A stretch of 64,000 nt of DNA from Diabrotica undecimpunctata (GCF_040954645.1 NC_092809.1:135459914-135523913); one strand, 5' to 3'; positions 10,870-22,489 are shown, counted from the first letter of the stretch. A program made the numbers and translations. Notes: a model not told the origin generated them from the sequence alone.

Positions 10870-11880
10870 TACCAATGATAATCTTTGCAAAGTGAAGAAA
10901 ATAATTACCAGGTTTGAAATACGTTGCGAATAATTAATGCTTGAAGAAAATAATTGCATAGATGAGACAATTATACAGTTCAAGGGGCAATTTTCAAACA
11001 AACAGTATATTAGAGGCAAACCAAATCCTTGGGGCATAAAAGTCTTTAATTTTTGTGGTGAATCAGGAATAATATACCGATCGCTTGTTTATCAAGGAGC
11101 AACTACATTACCTATGTCTGTAGAAATGAACCAAAATGCTACAACTTTACTTGTTCTGTATTTATCACAAATATTGCCAGATAATTCGGGATATAAGCTC
11201 TACTTTGATAATTATTTCAATTCAATAAAATTACTAAAATTACTTCACACGAGCGGAATATTTGCTGCTGGAACTATTAGAAAAATCGCATGGGAATCAG
11301 TTCACTTCGTTCCGAAAAAGAACTGAAACTATCAGGAAGAGAAAGTTCCAAAGTTTCAAAGAAGAGAAAGACTTGAAAATTACTTCCGATCAAAATACTG
11401 TTGCAATTAGATGGTTCTATACCAAGCTCGTAAATATGACCTTAAATTTTATAGGCTTAGAACCTACTGATACTGTCAAACGTTGGGATAAAAACAAAAA
11501 CATATGTACAAGTTGAATGTCCAGCAGTAATTAAACTTTACAATCAAAGTATGGGCGGCGTGGATAAAAATAATTTCCTTGTGTCACTTTATAATAGAAC
11601 GTTTTTTAGAAGTAAGAAGTGGACTGTACGGGTAATTTTTCACTATTTCAATGTGACAGTGTGCAACTCATGGTTGGAATATCGTCGTGACAATCAAAAT
11701 AAGCATAAAAATAAGCAAATAGATTTATTGGAATTTACGTTTTACGTTTCAGAAGCTTTAGCTTTCTCCAAAGCTCCACTGAGAACACCGAGAAGAGGTC
11801 GTCCTTTAAATGAGTCACCTGGAAGTTCTCCTAGAGATTCCCTTGGAAGTTCCCCTTTTACGTTTGTAAACATAGGTTAA

Positions 11881-12610
11881 TAGAAATTCCGACGTCAAAA
11901 TACAACTTTGAGACAGAATTAAATATCATTAAGCAAATAGCAGTAAACAATGGGTACAACGAACAAACAATTAATAAAATTTTAAATGAAGAACTACACA
12001 AGAAAGCCCTGAAATTAGTATTTCCACCATCGGAGAAAAAATCCTGTACCTTCTTCTCGATTACAAATACAGGCAAAATAACAGCAAAAATAGCTTGACA
12101 CATAAAAAGGAAAGGAATAACACCAGCTTTCAGAACGAACAACAACTTAAGAAAATATATTAAGAACAATGAGAGCCAAAATAAAAAGTACTTACACAGT
12201 GGTGTATACAAAGTTAAGTGTGGCGACTGCCCAAAAATTTACATCGGTCATACTGGTAGAACCTTTAACAAACATATAGTAGAACATAAAAGGGCTTTCA
12301 ATAATAGGAAAACAGATTCTACATATGTACTTCACCTTCTAGATCATAGTCATTCTTTTAATGATGAATTTCAAATTCTACACATCCAAAATAAAGGCCT
12401 TAAGCTATTTTTATTAGAATCTATGGATATAAGCAAATTAAAAAACACAGACATAATTCTGAATGAGACAAACAGTTCCTCAACCTATATCGTTAAAGAC
12501 TATAAATTGTAAACACGTCCAAAAATATATCACTTGAGAAAGGCACTCTGCCGAAACAGCTGTAGTGATAAAATATTATAATAAATTTTGTGAAAGTTTT
12601 GAAAACAAAA
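11881..12610 (+). pseudogene. Penelope-like element, 3' end with GIY-YIG endonuclease
   Basis: Immediately after the piggyBac stop, the plus strand reads EIPTSKYNFETELN and continues to AFRTNNNLRKYIKN, the linker after a Penelope reverse transcriptase. Then comes GVYKVKCGDCPKIYIGHTGR, the GIY-YIG endonuclease signature (here GVY...YIG) with the Cys pair of Penelope-like elements, and an EHKRAF block. The frame ends at about 12512. One in-frame TGA lies near 12097. The reverse transcriptase is missing, so the copy is 5' truncated. The 3' region (12525-12580) has a stem-loop resembling a degenerate hammerhead. Confidence 0.85.
12526..12575 (+). ncRNA. hammerhead-like stem-loop in Penelope-like 3' region
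   Basis: TATCAC (12528-12533) pairs with GTGATA (12565-12570). Between them are TTGAGAAA, stem GGC/GCC with a 5-nt loop, GAAA (12553-12556), a self-complementary CAGCTG and TA. Layout and GAAA fit a minimal hammerhead, but the first core strand departs from CTGANGA, so it may be inactive or only hammerhead-like. Confidence 0.45.
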
Positions 12611-12765
12611 TTTTCAGTGTTTTATTGTTATACTTAACTTATAACTTAAGTAAAAAATATTGAACTACATTTTTTTATGAATGTTAGATGGATGGAAAAA
12701 GTTGATTAAATAATAATGTATGTTATCAAAAATATGAAAAACCAATAAAATTGATGGGTGAAGGG

Positions 12766-13567
12766 CATGGTTCGTAGACTTACTACGGTTGCTTCCTCCG
12801 ACTAACCAATGAACATTAAGCCCGAAATTACGTCACGAGAATACAGTAATTTGAATCGTAACATTGTTAATCGTCGTTTTTATGTCTTTGAGGTGTGGAA
12901 AATAGTAAAGATAGTTATGAAATAAAGATGTTTAGTGGATTATAATACCTAATTATGGAAAACTGTTGATATGTAGGCAGTTTGTTACTTAAAATTAATC
13001 AGAACCAGTTGTTAACGTTTATCCAATGTTAATGCAGGATTTACGTAAATCTAGTACTTCAATCTCCATTTTACACTGAAAATTTGTCGCGTATACTGAA
13101 TTTTCATCAATACTGGATTAACTATTGAATGAATTACCAAATTACATAACTATTTTTTTCCATTTTTTTAATATCTTTCCTTGATTGATCATTAATATCT
13201 AATGGCATTCTAAAATTTCATCAACATTATTATTACGTTAATACACAATGAAATTTTAAAGTTTTAACCTACCTCATAAAAAGATACGAAGACAATAGGT
13301 ACGATGTACAACTACAATAAATAACGTTTCTTTGATAATTCAAAATAAGTTTTTATAGAAAACAACCAAAATTTCAAATACAAAAATATAAAGTAAACTG
13401 AGATATTTAAGAAACGATAAATAATAAAGCAAATAATAAACTGAAAGATAATTACCACGAAAAAACTGTGATAATAAATGGGTTTTGTATTCTTGTGTAC
13501 TCTGGTGACGTAACTCAAGGATCCCCACCCGTCAGAGGAGGCAACCGTAGTAAGTCTACGAACCGTG
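12766..13567. mobile_element. non-autonomous DNA element with inverted ends
   Basis: GGTTCGTAGACTTACTACGG at about 12769 recurs inverted at about 13566, and the similarity extends inward through TTGC(T/C)TCCTC and a TTACGTCAC block, making arms of roughly 35 bp well matched and 80 bp overall. The 730 bp between them has no recognisable gene. The exact ends and the target duplication were not resolved, so the superfamily is unknown. Confidence 0.6.
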
Positions 13568-14250
13568 GGTAAAGGGTGACTCTATTTGGATAAAATTACA
13601 ATCTGTGATGTTATACTGTCATTGTGAGAGAAAAATAACTGAATAAGAGACTGAGATCTCCAGAGGTCCAAAACTATGACCTGTATAGGTAAGGGAAAAT
13701 GAAGTATACTATAAAAGAACAATTAAACGGGGGATAATTTTAGTTAGAGCAGTTATGTTGAAAATGGTGTGGACGTTACTGTAGTATTGGAAATAATAAA
13801 TATAGATTCTGATGTGTGGCTTGGCTTTAGATGGACCATGGTATTATCTAGGTGTGTGAGTGAAGAGGATGTATATGAGTAAGGTCTTAATCTTATTGTG
13901 TGGTTATGAATAGTTTGTCTAGGGTACTAGAATTGTCTGTTCTAAATCTGCTTATGGAGTATTGATGGGTAATGAACATTGGACATAAGAGTCAAATGTG
14001 AAGTTTAAAAATACTGAAAAAGAGTGGGGGTGATGGACAAGTTAAATACATTAAGAAAGATTGGCTTCATAGGGACTGAGAAAGACGAATAAATAGCAAA
14101 AGAAGAATGATTAGTGGAAGATCATTCGTTCCCTTGACATTATTTTTAATGTTGTATATTGTACTTGGTTTGTTAATCATTCTCAGATTAAATAAAGCTA
14201 TTTGTATCATGTTGTTGATTCACTATACAGTTTATTTCAATCACTGCATC
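13568..14250. other. unassigned DNA, no gene seen
   Basis: No conserved frame or repeat recognised. Confidence 0.5.
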
Positions 14251-14254
14251 AAAA

Positions 14255-14900
14255 TCTTCTCTATTCTGCGCCGATCTTAGAAATTGTTGAACGTACATGC
14301 CCGTCCAAGCTCTGATATTTCGAAGCCAAGACATTTTTCGTCTGTATACTCCTCTTTACCTTTTTATCTTCCCTTCAATTATTATTCGTAGCAGGTTATA
14401 TTTTGTACTTTTTCTTTTTATGGTCTAGGTATGAAGCTTTTCTTTTCTTATTCGGAATTATGTTCTTTCTCTCTGTTTATGGTATTTAGTACTGTCTCAT
14501 GGTATTTCATTTTAACTTCCAGGCTTCAACTCCATACAGAACTGACTAAATGTAGCATTTAATAACTCTAATTCGGATGTCTAACCTTACATTTCGATTA
14601 GAGATAATTTGGTTTTATTTATTGTGCATGCTCCTATTTAATTCGTTTTTTATTTCTATATCTGAATCCCATTTATAAATTATTACTACTCCTAAGAATC
14701 TAAGTTTGGTTGGAAATGGTTGAAATATTTTAAGGTTTCTTTTTGGGTTCAATAAAGGTTTTGATTTATACAGAGATCTTTTCTGCCTAGCTTCACATTT
14801 TGTAGTTTATACAACAATTTTTTATGTTGTACTCTATCAAAAGCCTTCTAGTAGTCAATAAAGCATAAATATACATTTTTCTGGTGATCAAAGCATTTCT
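14255..14900 (-). mobile_element. LINE fragment with internal deletion
   Basis: Near 14280-14400 the minus strand decodes to the LINE C-terminal region. At 14800-14880 it decodes to a reverse-transcriptase block (FIDYxKAFDRVQHKKLL-like, with a stop). The distance between them is far shorter than in an intact LINE, so the middle is deleted. Many stops. Confidence 0.65.
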
Positions 14901-15850
14901 GAATTATTTATAAATACGATTCTGTATGATTTTGAATGTTTTTAGTAATTGAATCATTAAACTATTGAATACTTTTGTTTAATTTAATAATCTGCCCATT
15001 TCTCCGTACCCTACTGAGTCTTCCATTTGCTACACTGATCAGCCGAATTCTTTTAGTGATCTCTGTCGATTTATTTTGTTACTAGTTTTGTTTCATTTTG
15101 ATACTCTCGACCCATCGATTATTTTACAGATCGCGGTGCTACTACTTTTGTTGTACTAACCAACAGTGCCTTGGTTTGCTGGCATATTATTGGATTAGGG
15201 ATGGATCTTAGATTATTAACGGCACAAATTTGACTTATTGTAAGAAACAAACGGTTATTTATTCTGTTTGAGAAAAGATCTCAATGTTGGAAGTAGGTGG
15301 CTACTGTTATGTCGTTTATTAATACAGATAATTTTGATTTATAATTGATAGCTTCTCAGATAATCTCGGATAATGGACAAGAGTTATGTTTTTGGAATTA
15401 AGTCTATTTTCTGATACGGTATCTGATTATTTAAACTAAAAGTGACTTGATATAACTTCATATGTATGAATTTTAATAAAAGAGATCTTTAACATAAAGA
15501 CCTCTTCCCAAGAAGTATAAATTACCATCCATTTCTTAAACAAATTCCAACTAATTCTAATTGACTTAAACATTCAGAAGGTTGGGCGTTTTAACTCCCG
15601 AAGAAGGCTTTATAGAGAGAGTCGAAAGCTCGGTATAGCAAAATACTTGAAATTTATAAAAATTTAATATCGAATACATATCAAACTTTTTATATTAAAT
15701 AAAAGTCTTTTAGAATTAGCCTTCGAAATTGACAGAAAATATAGAGAATATAGAATATAGATTGTATATCCCTACTAAGTAAAATATGAAATATTATGAC
15801 TGCTTTTTTCTACGTTTTGACCGTTAATCTAATTTGGGGAGAACGCTATA
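14901..15850. other. unassigned DNA, no gene seen
   Basis: No coding sequence recognised. A stem-like motif at about 15590-15650 (CTCCCGAAGAAGG..GTCGAAAGC) vaguely resembles the Penelope 3' stem-loops but is too degenerate to call. Confidence 0.45.
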
Positions 15851-16564
15851 TAGGCGAGTGGCAGCTACCCCTAAAATGACGCTATACCCACGACGAATAA
15901 TCAACTTTCAGGTGAATGGCCAATTTTGAACACGCTTTAGTAAATATTTTTAGAAAGAAAATTTTTAAGCAAAAATGAGAAAAAGAATTTTTATTGATTT
16001 TTTAAATTTTACTTGTTGCAATTATTATTTCTATAGATGGAAAATTTTTAAAAAATTTCTTGCATAATCCTTGAATTATTTTCAATAAAAATTGTAGACT
16101 TACACCAAGAGAAATCGTAAGTTTTTAAACATTTTTTTGCGAGATTTCATTAATTGTTTGTTTACAAGAAAAATTTAAGTAACAGTTTTAAATTTGAATT
16201 TATAATTTTAACTGACATATTAACTGAGTATTAAAATATGAGATATAATAATATATGTGCGCGTCCATCGCGCAACATTCGTTAGAGTGGCAAATCCTAA
16301 CTCAATTCTTGATATAGACGAAGATTATGCTATTTGTTTCGTCTCATTATAATTTACTTCATGTTGTTTGTCGATTTTACTTTATTATTTTAGATTCATA
16401 TCGGTAATTCTAGAAGTTTGGGTAAATTAGTTTCCAGAATTCTATTAAAAGATTAAAATGTTTATCAGTTTTACATATTTCTGGGAAAAATTTATAGATA
16501 ATAATCCCTGTCTTTAGAAATTAGGTAGTTTTAACATTTACAGTTAGTCGAATCAAGCGGTTCA

Positions 16565-16680
16565 TTGTTCTCGTGTTTGTACTTTGAGAACGATTTCCGA
16601 AGTGGAAATTGAAACGTCAATAAACGTACTTTAACTTTTAATTGTGGTTTATTCCTATTTAAATAATAATTATTAATTCA
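16565..16680 (+). repeat. half copy of the foldback element seen at 38886-39175
   Basis: GAGAACGATTTCCGAAGTGG, GAAATTGAAACGTCAATAAA and TTTATTCCTATTTAAATAAT match one arm of the palindromic element at 38886-39175 almost base for base. Only one arm is present. Confidence 0.75.
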
Positions 16681-16689
16681 TCCTTCGGT

Positions 16690-18100
16690 AATTTGAATTC
16701 TGGCTTAAACATCCTCGATTGCTTCTTGAAATATTTGCTCAGAGTATATGTTTAACAGCAGGGGTGATAGTATACATCCCTGTTTGACCCCTACGTTTGA
16801 TTTTTATATCCCTGGGTTCTCCTTCTCCTGCGTTTGTATGTATAGACGATATTTGATTCCAGTTAAGATTTCTAATAATTCCTAGATTACAGGTATTATT
16901 TTAATATTTGTTAAATACCTCTATCAGCTTTTTGTGATTTACTGTATCAAACGTCATATGGTAATCAATGAAGCATCTTTTGGGTGTACTGGTTGTCAAC
17001 TCTTACCTTGGCAGTTTGATTCCAATATAAGTTAGATATAATTTTTATATCACGACTGTAAATATTTTTGCTTTTTAATGTATCTACAAGCTTTTTATGT
17101 TGAAGCTTATCAAATGCCTTTTAAAAGTCTACAAAACATAAGTACATGTCCTGATTCATGTCCATGCATCTTTGAGCCAGCACATTCAAGCCGAACAAAG
17201 CATCTCCTGTACTCATACTATTTCTAAAGCCAAATTGTGTGTCACTAATTTCATATTTAAGAGTTTTAAAAATTTTGCTGTGAATTATTTTCAAAAATGT
17301 TTTAAGTGTGTGACTCATTAAAGCTATTGTTCTGTGATCTGAGCAAGTTGTTGCACTTGGCTTTTTGGGAATTGCTACAAAGGTCGATTACAGCCATTGT
17401 CTGGGGATTGTAGCAGTCTGATATATTAGATTAAAGAGTTCAACCATTACATCAATAAAATCTTCATCGATGAGTTTTATTAATTCGATTGGCACATACT
17501 CTGGTCCAGTAGCTTTACCCTCTTTTGTGTTTTTGATGGCATAGATGACTTCTTCTCTTAATATTGGTGGTCCAGTATCCTCGGTGATTTCTAATGACAG
17601 TTCTTCTCTTTTATCATTAAATAGTTGTTCGATGTAATTGGTCCAGTGACATAATCTCTCCTTCATATCAGTAATAATATCCCCTTTATCATTTTTAAGC
17701 ATATTCGTTCTTATACGTTTTCTAGAACCTGTCATTTCTTTGATTTTTTGTGTAAATTAAAGCTATCATACTTTTTATCCAGATCTTCTCTTTCCTTGCA
17801 TCTGTCGGAGAGCCACCTCTCCTTTGCCTCTCGAATTTTCTTTCTGATGTTTCTCTGAATTTCTTTGTATTTATGCAGGTCTTTTGCTTTACGTTTTCTT
17901 CGTTCTTCCATAAGTTCAAGAAGTTTTACTGTCATCCAAGGTTTTGTTTTTTCTCCAAGTGGTTTGAGGGTTTCTTTTCTAACTGATACAAGGGAATGTT
18001 GAATTTTTCCCTATTTTTGGTCAATAGTTAGAGTTTCCTTAATGAAGCATGCATAAGCATCGAAATTTACGTCTCTGCATTAAGTGGATGGTCCGGAAAT
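16690..18100 (-). mobile_element. LINE fragment: linker and partial reverse transcriptase
   Basis: On the minus strand in order: KTKPWMTVKLLELMEERRKR (about 17930), a charged linker, NTKEGKATGPEYVPIELIKL (finger region, about 17510), TATIPRQWL, then DTQFGFRNSMSTGDALFGLN (about 17230) and DMYLCFVDF, the start of RT motif A. The last part (16690-16970) matches RT sequence also seen at 47370-47660. Frameshifts and stops throughout. It lies inside the inverted-arm element. Confidence 0.8.
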
Positions 18101-18179
18101 TTTTGCAGGATACGAAGGCAATAAACGTCGACTTCAGCCAAATTCTTGGTATTACTTCGCTTAAATATTAATTACGACG

Positions 18180-18460
18180 TCAATAATATAACGACGGTGT
18201 TAAGTACCGTCGATTTTAAACAGTTTTATGAATTTAGCCTATGCGTTGTGAAGACCAGGAGCTTTACCATCTTTTAGTTGTGATATTGTTTTTTCCACTT
18301 CCTTTGCTGTGATTGGAAAGTGGTCATTACATATGTAGGATGGAAGTTATTCGGGCCTATTATCATGAATATTACCTTAAATAAACAGAAATATTTATGC
18401 AGCAGCCCCATTATCACATCAATCGTCGGAATAGTCGGAACAGATAATTCCATCATTTAT
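18180..18460 (-). mobile_element. LINE fragment (finger-region remnant)
   Basis: The minus strand decodes to a decayed version of the LINE block that reads 'xxAIxxLKDGKAPGxD', with DVIMGLLHKYF upstream. Stops interrupt it. It is probably a separate insertion from the preceding fragment. Confidence 0.5.
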
Positions 18461-19339
18461 AAACCATCCACATTCTTTTTAATCTTTAAAAACAATATTT
18501 GAAAGTGTAGCTTAAGAAGCTTATTTTAGCTATTGTAACAACACACTCGAAAGCTACAATAAGTTTTGAATATAGCATAATATCGATATGGAGCATTGAG
18601 TTATCAAATGCAACGTTACCCAAAATTTTGCACGCCACGCGCGCAGTCGATGTCGATCTCTAAAGTTACATAATTTTGTGTGTATTATATCTTTTAACTT
18701 GACAATGTACAAAAAACTATCCCAAGTCTTATACTTTAATTCTGTGTTGATACAAATTATAAATTTAAGACTGTTTTACTTAAATTTTTTGAGTAAACAT
18801 AAAAATAATAAATCCTCGCAATAAAATGTTTAAAAATTTGCCGTTTCTCTTTAATACATTTAAACAGTTTTGAAGAGTTTTATTTTTATTGGAATGCTTC
18901 AAAGATCATTCAGTAAAATTTTCAAAAGGAAATATTCATAGAGATCAAAGTTACAGCAAGTTAAATTTGAAAAAACATTAAAATTTATTGTTCTCATTTT
19001 TGTTTAAATTTTATATTTGAATATGTTCCGCCTATTGTACACCAAAATAAAATTTAAATCCAGATGCAACGACGTTGAAAACATTAAGAATAGCCATTGT
19101 CAAAATTGGCCATTTACTTATCGTGGCCGCTCTTTCGATATCTAAGCTTCCAGTTAGAGGTGGGCCCCTCGCCTAAGACGCAGAAATGATTGAAGCAATG
19201 AAACTATTAATGACAATCTAGGCTACTTTTAACGATAGGTAAGAAGTAATCTAGGTAAAGCATACAAGGAATACTTATATTAATTTTAATAGACATTGTA
19301 TTTTATTTTTGAGTTTAATTCGTCAAAATAGTATTATTA

Positions 19340-19530
19340 TAATGCATAATCATCATCATCATAAACATGTATGCGTCCACTGCTAGACATATGTCTCCCT
19401 CAGCTCTTTCCATCTGTTTTGTGTGGCTTGCCTCCAGCTATTGCTAACACGCTTCAAATCGTCAGTCCATCTAGTTGGTGGGCGTCCTCTGCTTCGTATT
19501 GCTTTTTGCCTTGACAATCTAAAATACGTT
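19340..19530 (-). mobile_element. LINE 3' terminus with (ATG)n tail
   Basis: The minus strand reads GRPPTRWTDDLKRVSNSWRQ, then ATQNRWKELRE, a stop and a run of ATG triplets (CATCATCAT on the plus strand). This is the extreme C-terminus plus the simple-repeat tail of an RTE/BovB-like LINE. Confidence 0.78.
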
Positions 19531-19659
19531 TGGTTATGCATAATGCATAGCATTAAATCCTAGACCAATTTGCCTGATAGATTTCTTTGCCAGATTAACA
19601 AATTGTACTTGCTAGTAGGCTAAAACACAAACTGAACCTATTCTTTCATATTCGTTCAA

Positions 19660-21080
19660 TTATTGCAGGATTCGGATATTGTTTTCTTTGGTAAAGCAAT
19701 AAACGTTGACTTTTGACCTAAGTGAGTATCATCAAAGAGTTCTTGTGTATTGTATTTGGTCCATTTGCAAATTTCTTGGTTTTTTATCTGTGATGATGGT
19801 ACCCTGTTGATCTCGCTGTTTGCTAGCTGTTATGGATTTCTGAAGAGCAGTTGCTTTGTTTAACCTGTTTACGCATATTAAACTTATCGTTTTTTAGTTC
19901 CAACAAGTCTATATCTTCACACTGTGATTTTAACCAATTGTCTTTGATCTTTCCTATTTCGGTTCTTATTTGTCTCTGAATATTGTTGTACATTCTTTTG
20001 TGGTTCTTTGATTATTTTCTTTCATAAGTAGCAGTGTACTGCAACTTTTTTTTGTTTTTTTTTTCTATTAAATGTTCTCTAATCTTATTAAAAGCTTCAC
20101 ATAATCACATCTCTTTTCACATCTCACGTCTGTTGTGTTTCCTTACCTTTTAGTCTCCTCACATTTTTGTTACTAAACCTTTTTGTAATCTTCTTAAATC
20201 TAAACCTAAATCTAGCAACAGCAGGAACATTATCTGATGATATGTCAGTACTGGGCTATCTTGTAACTGATAGGCATCCACTACGAGATCTCTTGTTCAC
20301 CATAATGTAAATAATTTGATTCCGTATTACGTTACCTGGTTAATTTTAAGAAGAGGCATCTTGGTGGTAGTTTGAAGAATGTATTAAAATTGCAATTTCG
20401 TCTTGCTCTACAAACTGTTTTATTCTTTGTCAAATTTTATTGCTCTTCACTAGACCAAAATTACCAATAAATTCACCGCTCTTCCCTTTGCCAATTTTCG
20501 CATTCACCATAATAATAGTTACATTTTCTTTTTTAAGTCGTCTAAGTGGTGGGGTTCAGTTTACCTGTTTTTCTGGTTTATAGCTGATTAGGGCATACAC
20601 TTAAAACATTTAATTTGACCGAAGTAGTATTCAGTTGGATAATTATTATTAATCTATCAGAAATAGGTATAAAATTTGTAACATACGGACGTAATTGAAG
20701 TGACATGACTATTTCAACCCCAGACATATGTTGACCATCTTTATGTTCTGAGTGGTATACCATAATCTAGTTGTCAACAATACAATAAACCTACCTACCA
20801 CTATTTGGCCGCCTCATTTCGTTTATGCCCATTATAACTATTTCAAGTCTGGTCATTTCTTGAATGGTATTATGAAGTTTTCCATCCTGGCACATTGTAT
20901 TTACATTCCAAGTACATATTTTAATAATCAACTCTGCGGTTTTTAGAGACACTTTCTCAGTTCTGCCACAGGGTTTTCGCTTGATTTGAACCTGGAAAGA
21001 ACTGTGATCTAAAGGTGGATCACTTCCTCTGTCGAATCTTGGCTTTCTTATTCCATGATTAGTAACACTTTAGTTGTATT
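19660..21080 (-). mobile_element. LINE 5' half: endonuclease to linker, internally deleted
   Basis: At about 20900-20800 the minus strand encodes the N-terminus of an apurinic-type endonuclease (NVNTMCQDGKLHNTIQEMTR, then IVIMGINEMRRPNSG). At about 20500 it has NVTIIMVNAKIGKGKSGEF. At 20000-19700 it has the linker (IKDNWLKSQCEDIELLELKN). The reverse transcriptase is absent. The copy carries numerous stops. Confidence 0.75.
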
Positions 21081-21479
21081 TGCCATGATAGTTTTGATGA
21101 ATAATTTAAGTTGTTATTTAAGTAATTGTTATTTATTTCTTTCAATTAAGTTCAAGAATACCTACCTTAAGACAAGAAGTTTCTTATTGAATCTATATTA
21201 AAAATAATGTCCAAAATTATTACCTAGTAGTTCATTAAATATTACAAATATATTAAAAAGTTATGATTTATTATTTTATGTATACTTAAAAGTTAATTTA
21301 TATAATTATTAACAGGCTTTAATCGAAATATAAATATTCCTTGTTTGCCGATTTCTAACATGTCAAAAAGTATCCTAGATCTATTCGAACTATAAAAACT
21401 GGCAAAGTGGTAGTTAAACAAGCGGAAAAGCAAAACACAAACTGTTATGTACAGTGTACAGCAAAGGAATTCATACTAC

Positions 21480-21581
21480 CTTTGACGTACAGAAACAACA
21501 CTCGAATTCGCTAGGAATTTCTTCTATTTTGTCAGCGATTTTTTCAGTCTTCTTCAGCGTATCAGATTTTTTACTCTCGGC
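21480..21581 (-). CDS. Shab: Shab (Kv2) potassium channel, exon C: 34-codon mini-exon
   Basis: After TATTTATAG (AG at 21583-21582) the minus strand reads 34 open codons, beginning AESKKSDTLKKTEKIADK and ending EIPSEFECCFCTSK, followed by a GT donor at 21479 (GTAGTA). The FECCFCT block is a conserved cysteine-rich element of insect Shab tails. Entry and exit are both phase 0, matching the phase-0 exit of exon B. The exon is too short for ordinary ORF finding. Its donor (G/GTAGTA) is only moderately strong, so alternative use is possible. In Shab homologues the sequence continues after this block with a conserved tail segment; I could not find that exon between here and position 1. Confidence 0.85.
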
Positions 21582-21583
21582 CT

Positions 21584-22485
21584 ATAAATATAAATAAAAA
21601 TAGTTTTCATATAAATCAAAACAAGTATGGTATTGGAAAAGTTTTTTTTAAATAGAGGAGAGAACTTTTTAATAAAATAATAATTAGTTAGATAAAAGAA
21701 TATCGTACGATCTGTAGTAAAAATAATTTCTAAATATCTTCTGTCTAAAATTCCAAATTTCTTTAAAATATATGGTAAGTTGCCACCATAAAATTAAAAT
21801 ACTATTCATTAGTTTAATATACAGAATTCGGAGAATTATAAAATATATAATGTTCAACAACATATCACGTTTATTTGTTTAATAATTCTTTCAGTCACAG
21901 CGTCCTCCTACAAGGACACAAACTTGTTAAGCATCATATTGACGACTAGTTGCATTTAACCCTCTGAAGTAACATGTTTTGTGTAGCAAGACAGTGTATT
22001 TACTTATTTGATGGTACTACTTATGAGCGAACATATTATCAATGTCATAAAGTTGATTATTTCAGTTTCGAGCTAACTGTATAACTTCTTAACACGTGGA
22101 AATTTGTACAAGTAGAATTAAAATCCGAAATATATATACAATTAGTTTGATTTTAAGTAGAAGCATAATAATTTATGCTTTTTTATTTAAATATACACTT
22201 AGCGTTCTTATAAACTTTTTATAGTTTTGTTAACATCAACGTCCTTCAAATATTTGTTCTTACTGGACAAAGCGGTTTAGTGAATGACTTAGTAATAATT
22301 TATCAAGCAGCAACTACCTAGATAAGTGTGGACTATAGTAAGTACAGGAGCTGCAATAGTATTGCAGCTAGCTAAGAGAATCACAGAAAAAACCGTTGAC
22401 TGTACTTAGATAATTATTTAAGAATATATAATCTCTTCCAGTTCCTCAATTAAAAAAATATTTTTGCAATCGTGTCTGTAATAGC
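21584..22485. other. intron B-C, proximal to exon C; no gene seen
   Basis: AT-rich intronic sequence with no coding motif recognised. Confidence 0.5.
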
Positions 22486-22489
22486 TTAC

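Larger units (their letters stand above)
8480..11880 (+). pseudogene. piggyBac transposase pseudogene, split by a retrozyme insertion
   Basis: The first part (8480-9131) has an acidic N-terminus (DDCSDIEDDEDPDFEEAD), then a segment read out of frame between two compensating shifts (about 8755 and 8908), then FSTDENEIRRLVGL. The insertion at 9132-10869 interrupts it. The second part (10883-11880) has IDETIIQFKG, LYFDNYFNSIKLL and MGGVDKNNFLVSLYN, matching the three acidic catalytic positions of piggyBac DDD transposases. Frameshifts near 11325 and 11505 and a stop near 10934 add to the decay. A good 3' splice-like site (CTCTTTTCAG) at about 8485-8494 leaves open an intron upstream. No inverted termini were identified. 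Confidence 0.88.
15851..19175. mobile_element. long-inverted-arm DNA element, interrupted by later insertions
   Basis: The sequence from 15853 (GGCGAGTGG) inward to about 16330 is a diverged reverse complement of about 18590-19173 (end GGCGAGGGGCCC in the inverted sense). Shared landmarks are AATGGCCAATTTTGA near each end, CAAAAATGAGAA, a TTTTTAAACATTTT block and a GCGCG stretch near the inner ends. Both ends are flanked by TA, compatible with a TA duplication. Arms are about 500-580 bp. The space between holds a half foldback element and LINE pieces, so those came later. No transposase of its own is seen. Confidence 0.6.

Noticed and set aside
11858..12211. 117-codon minus-strand frame
   Set aside because: Antisense to the Penelope-like coding region, which has specific motifs.
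15585..15650. Possible further hammerhead-like stem-loop
   Set aside because: The core reads CCGAAGA and neither stem I nor stem II pairs convincingly.
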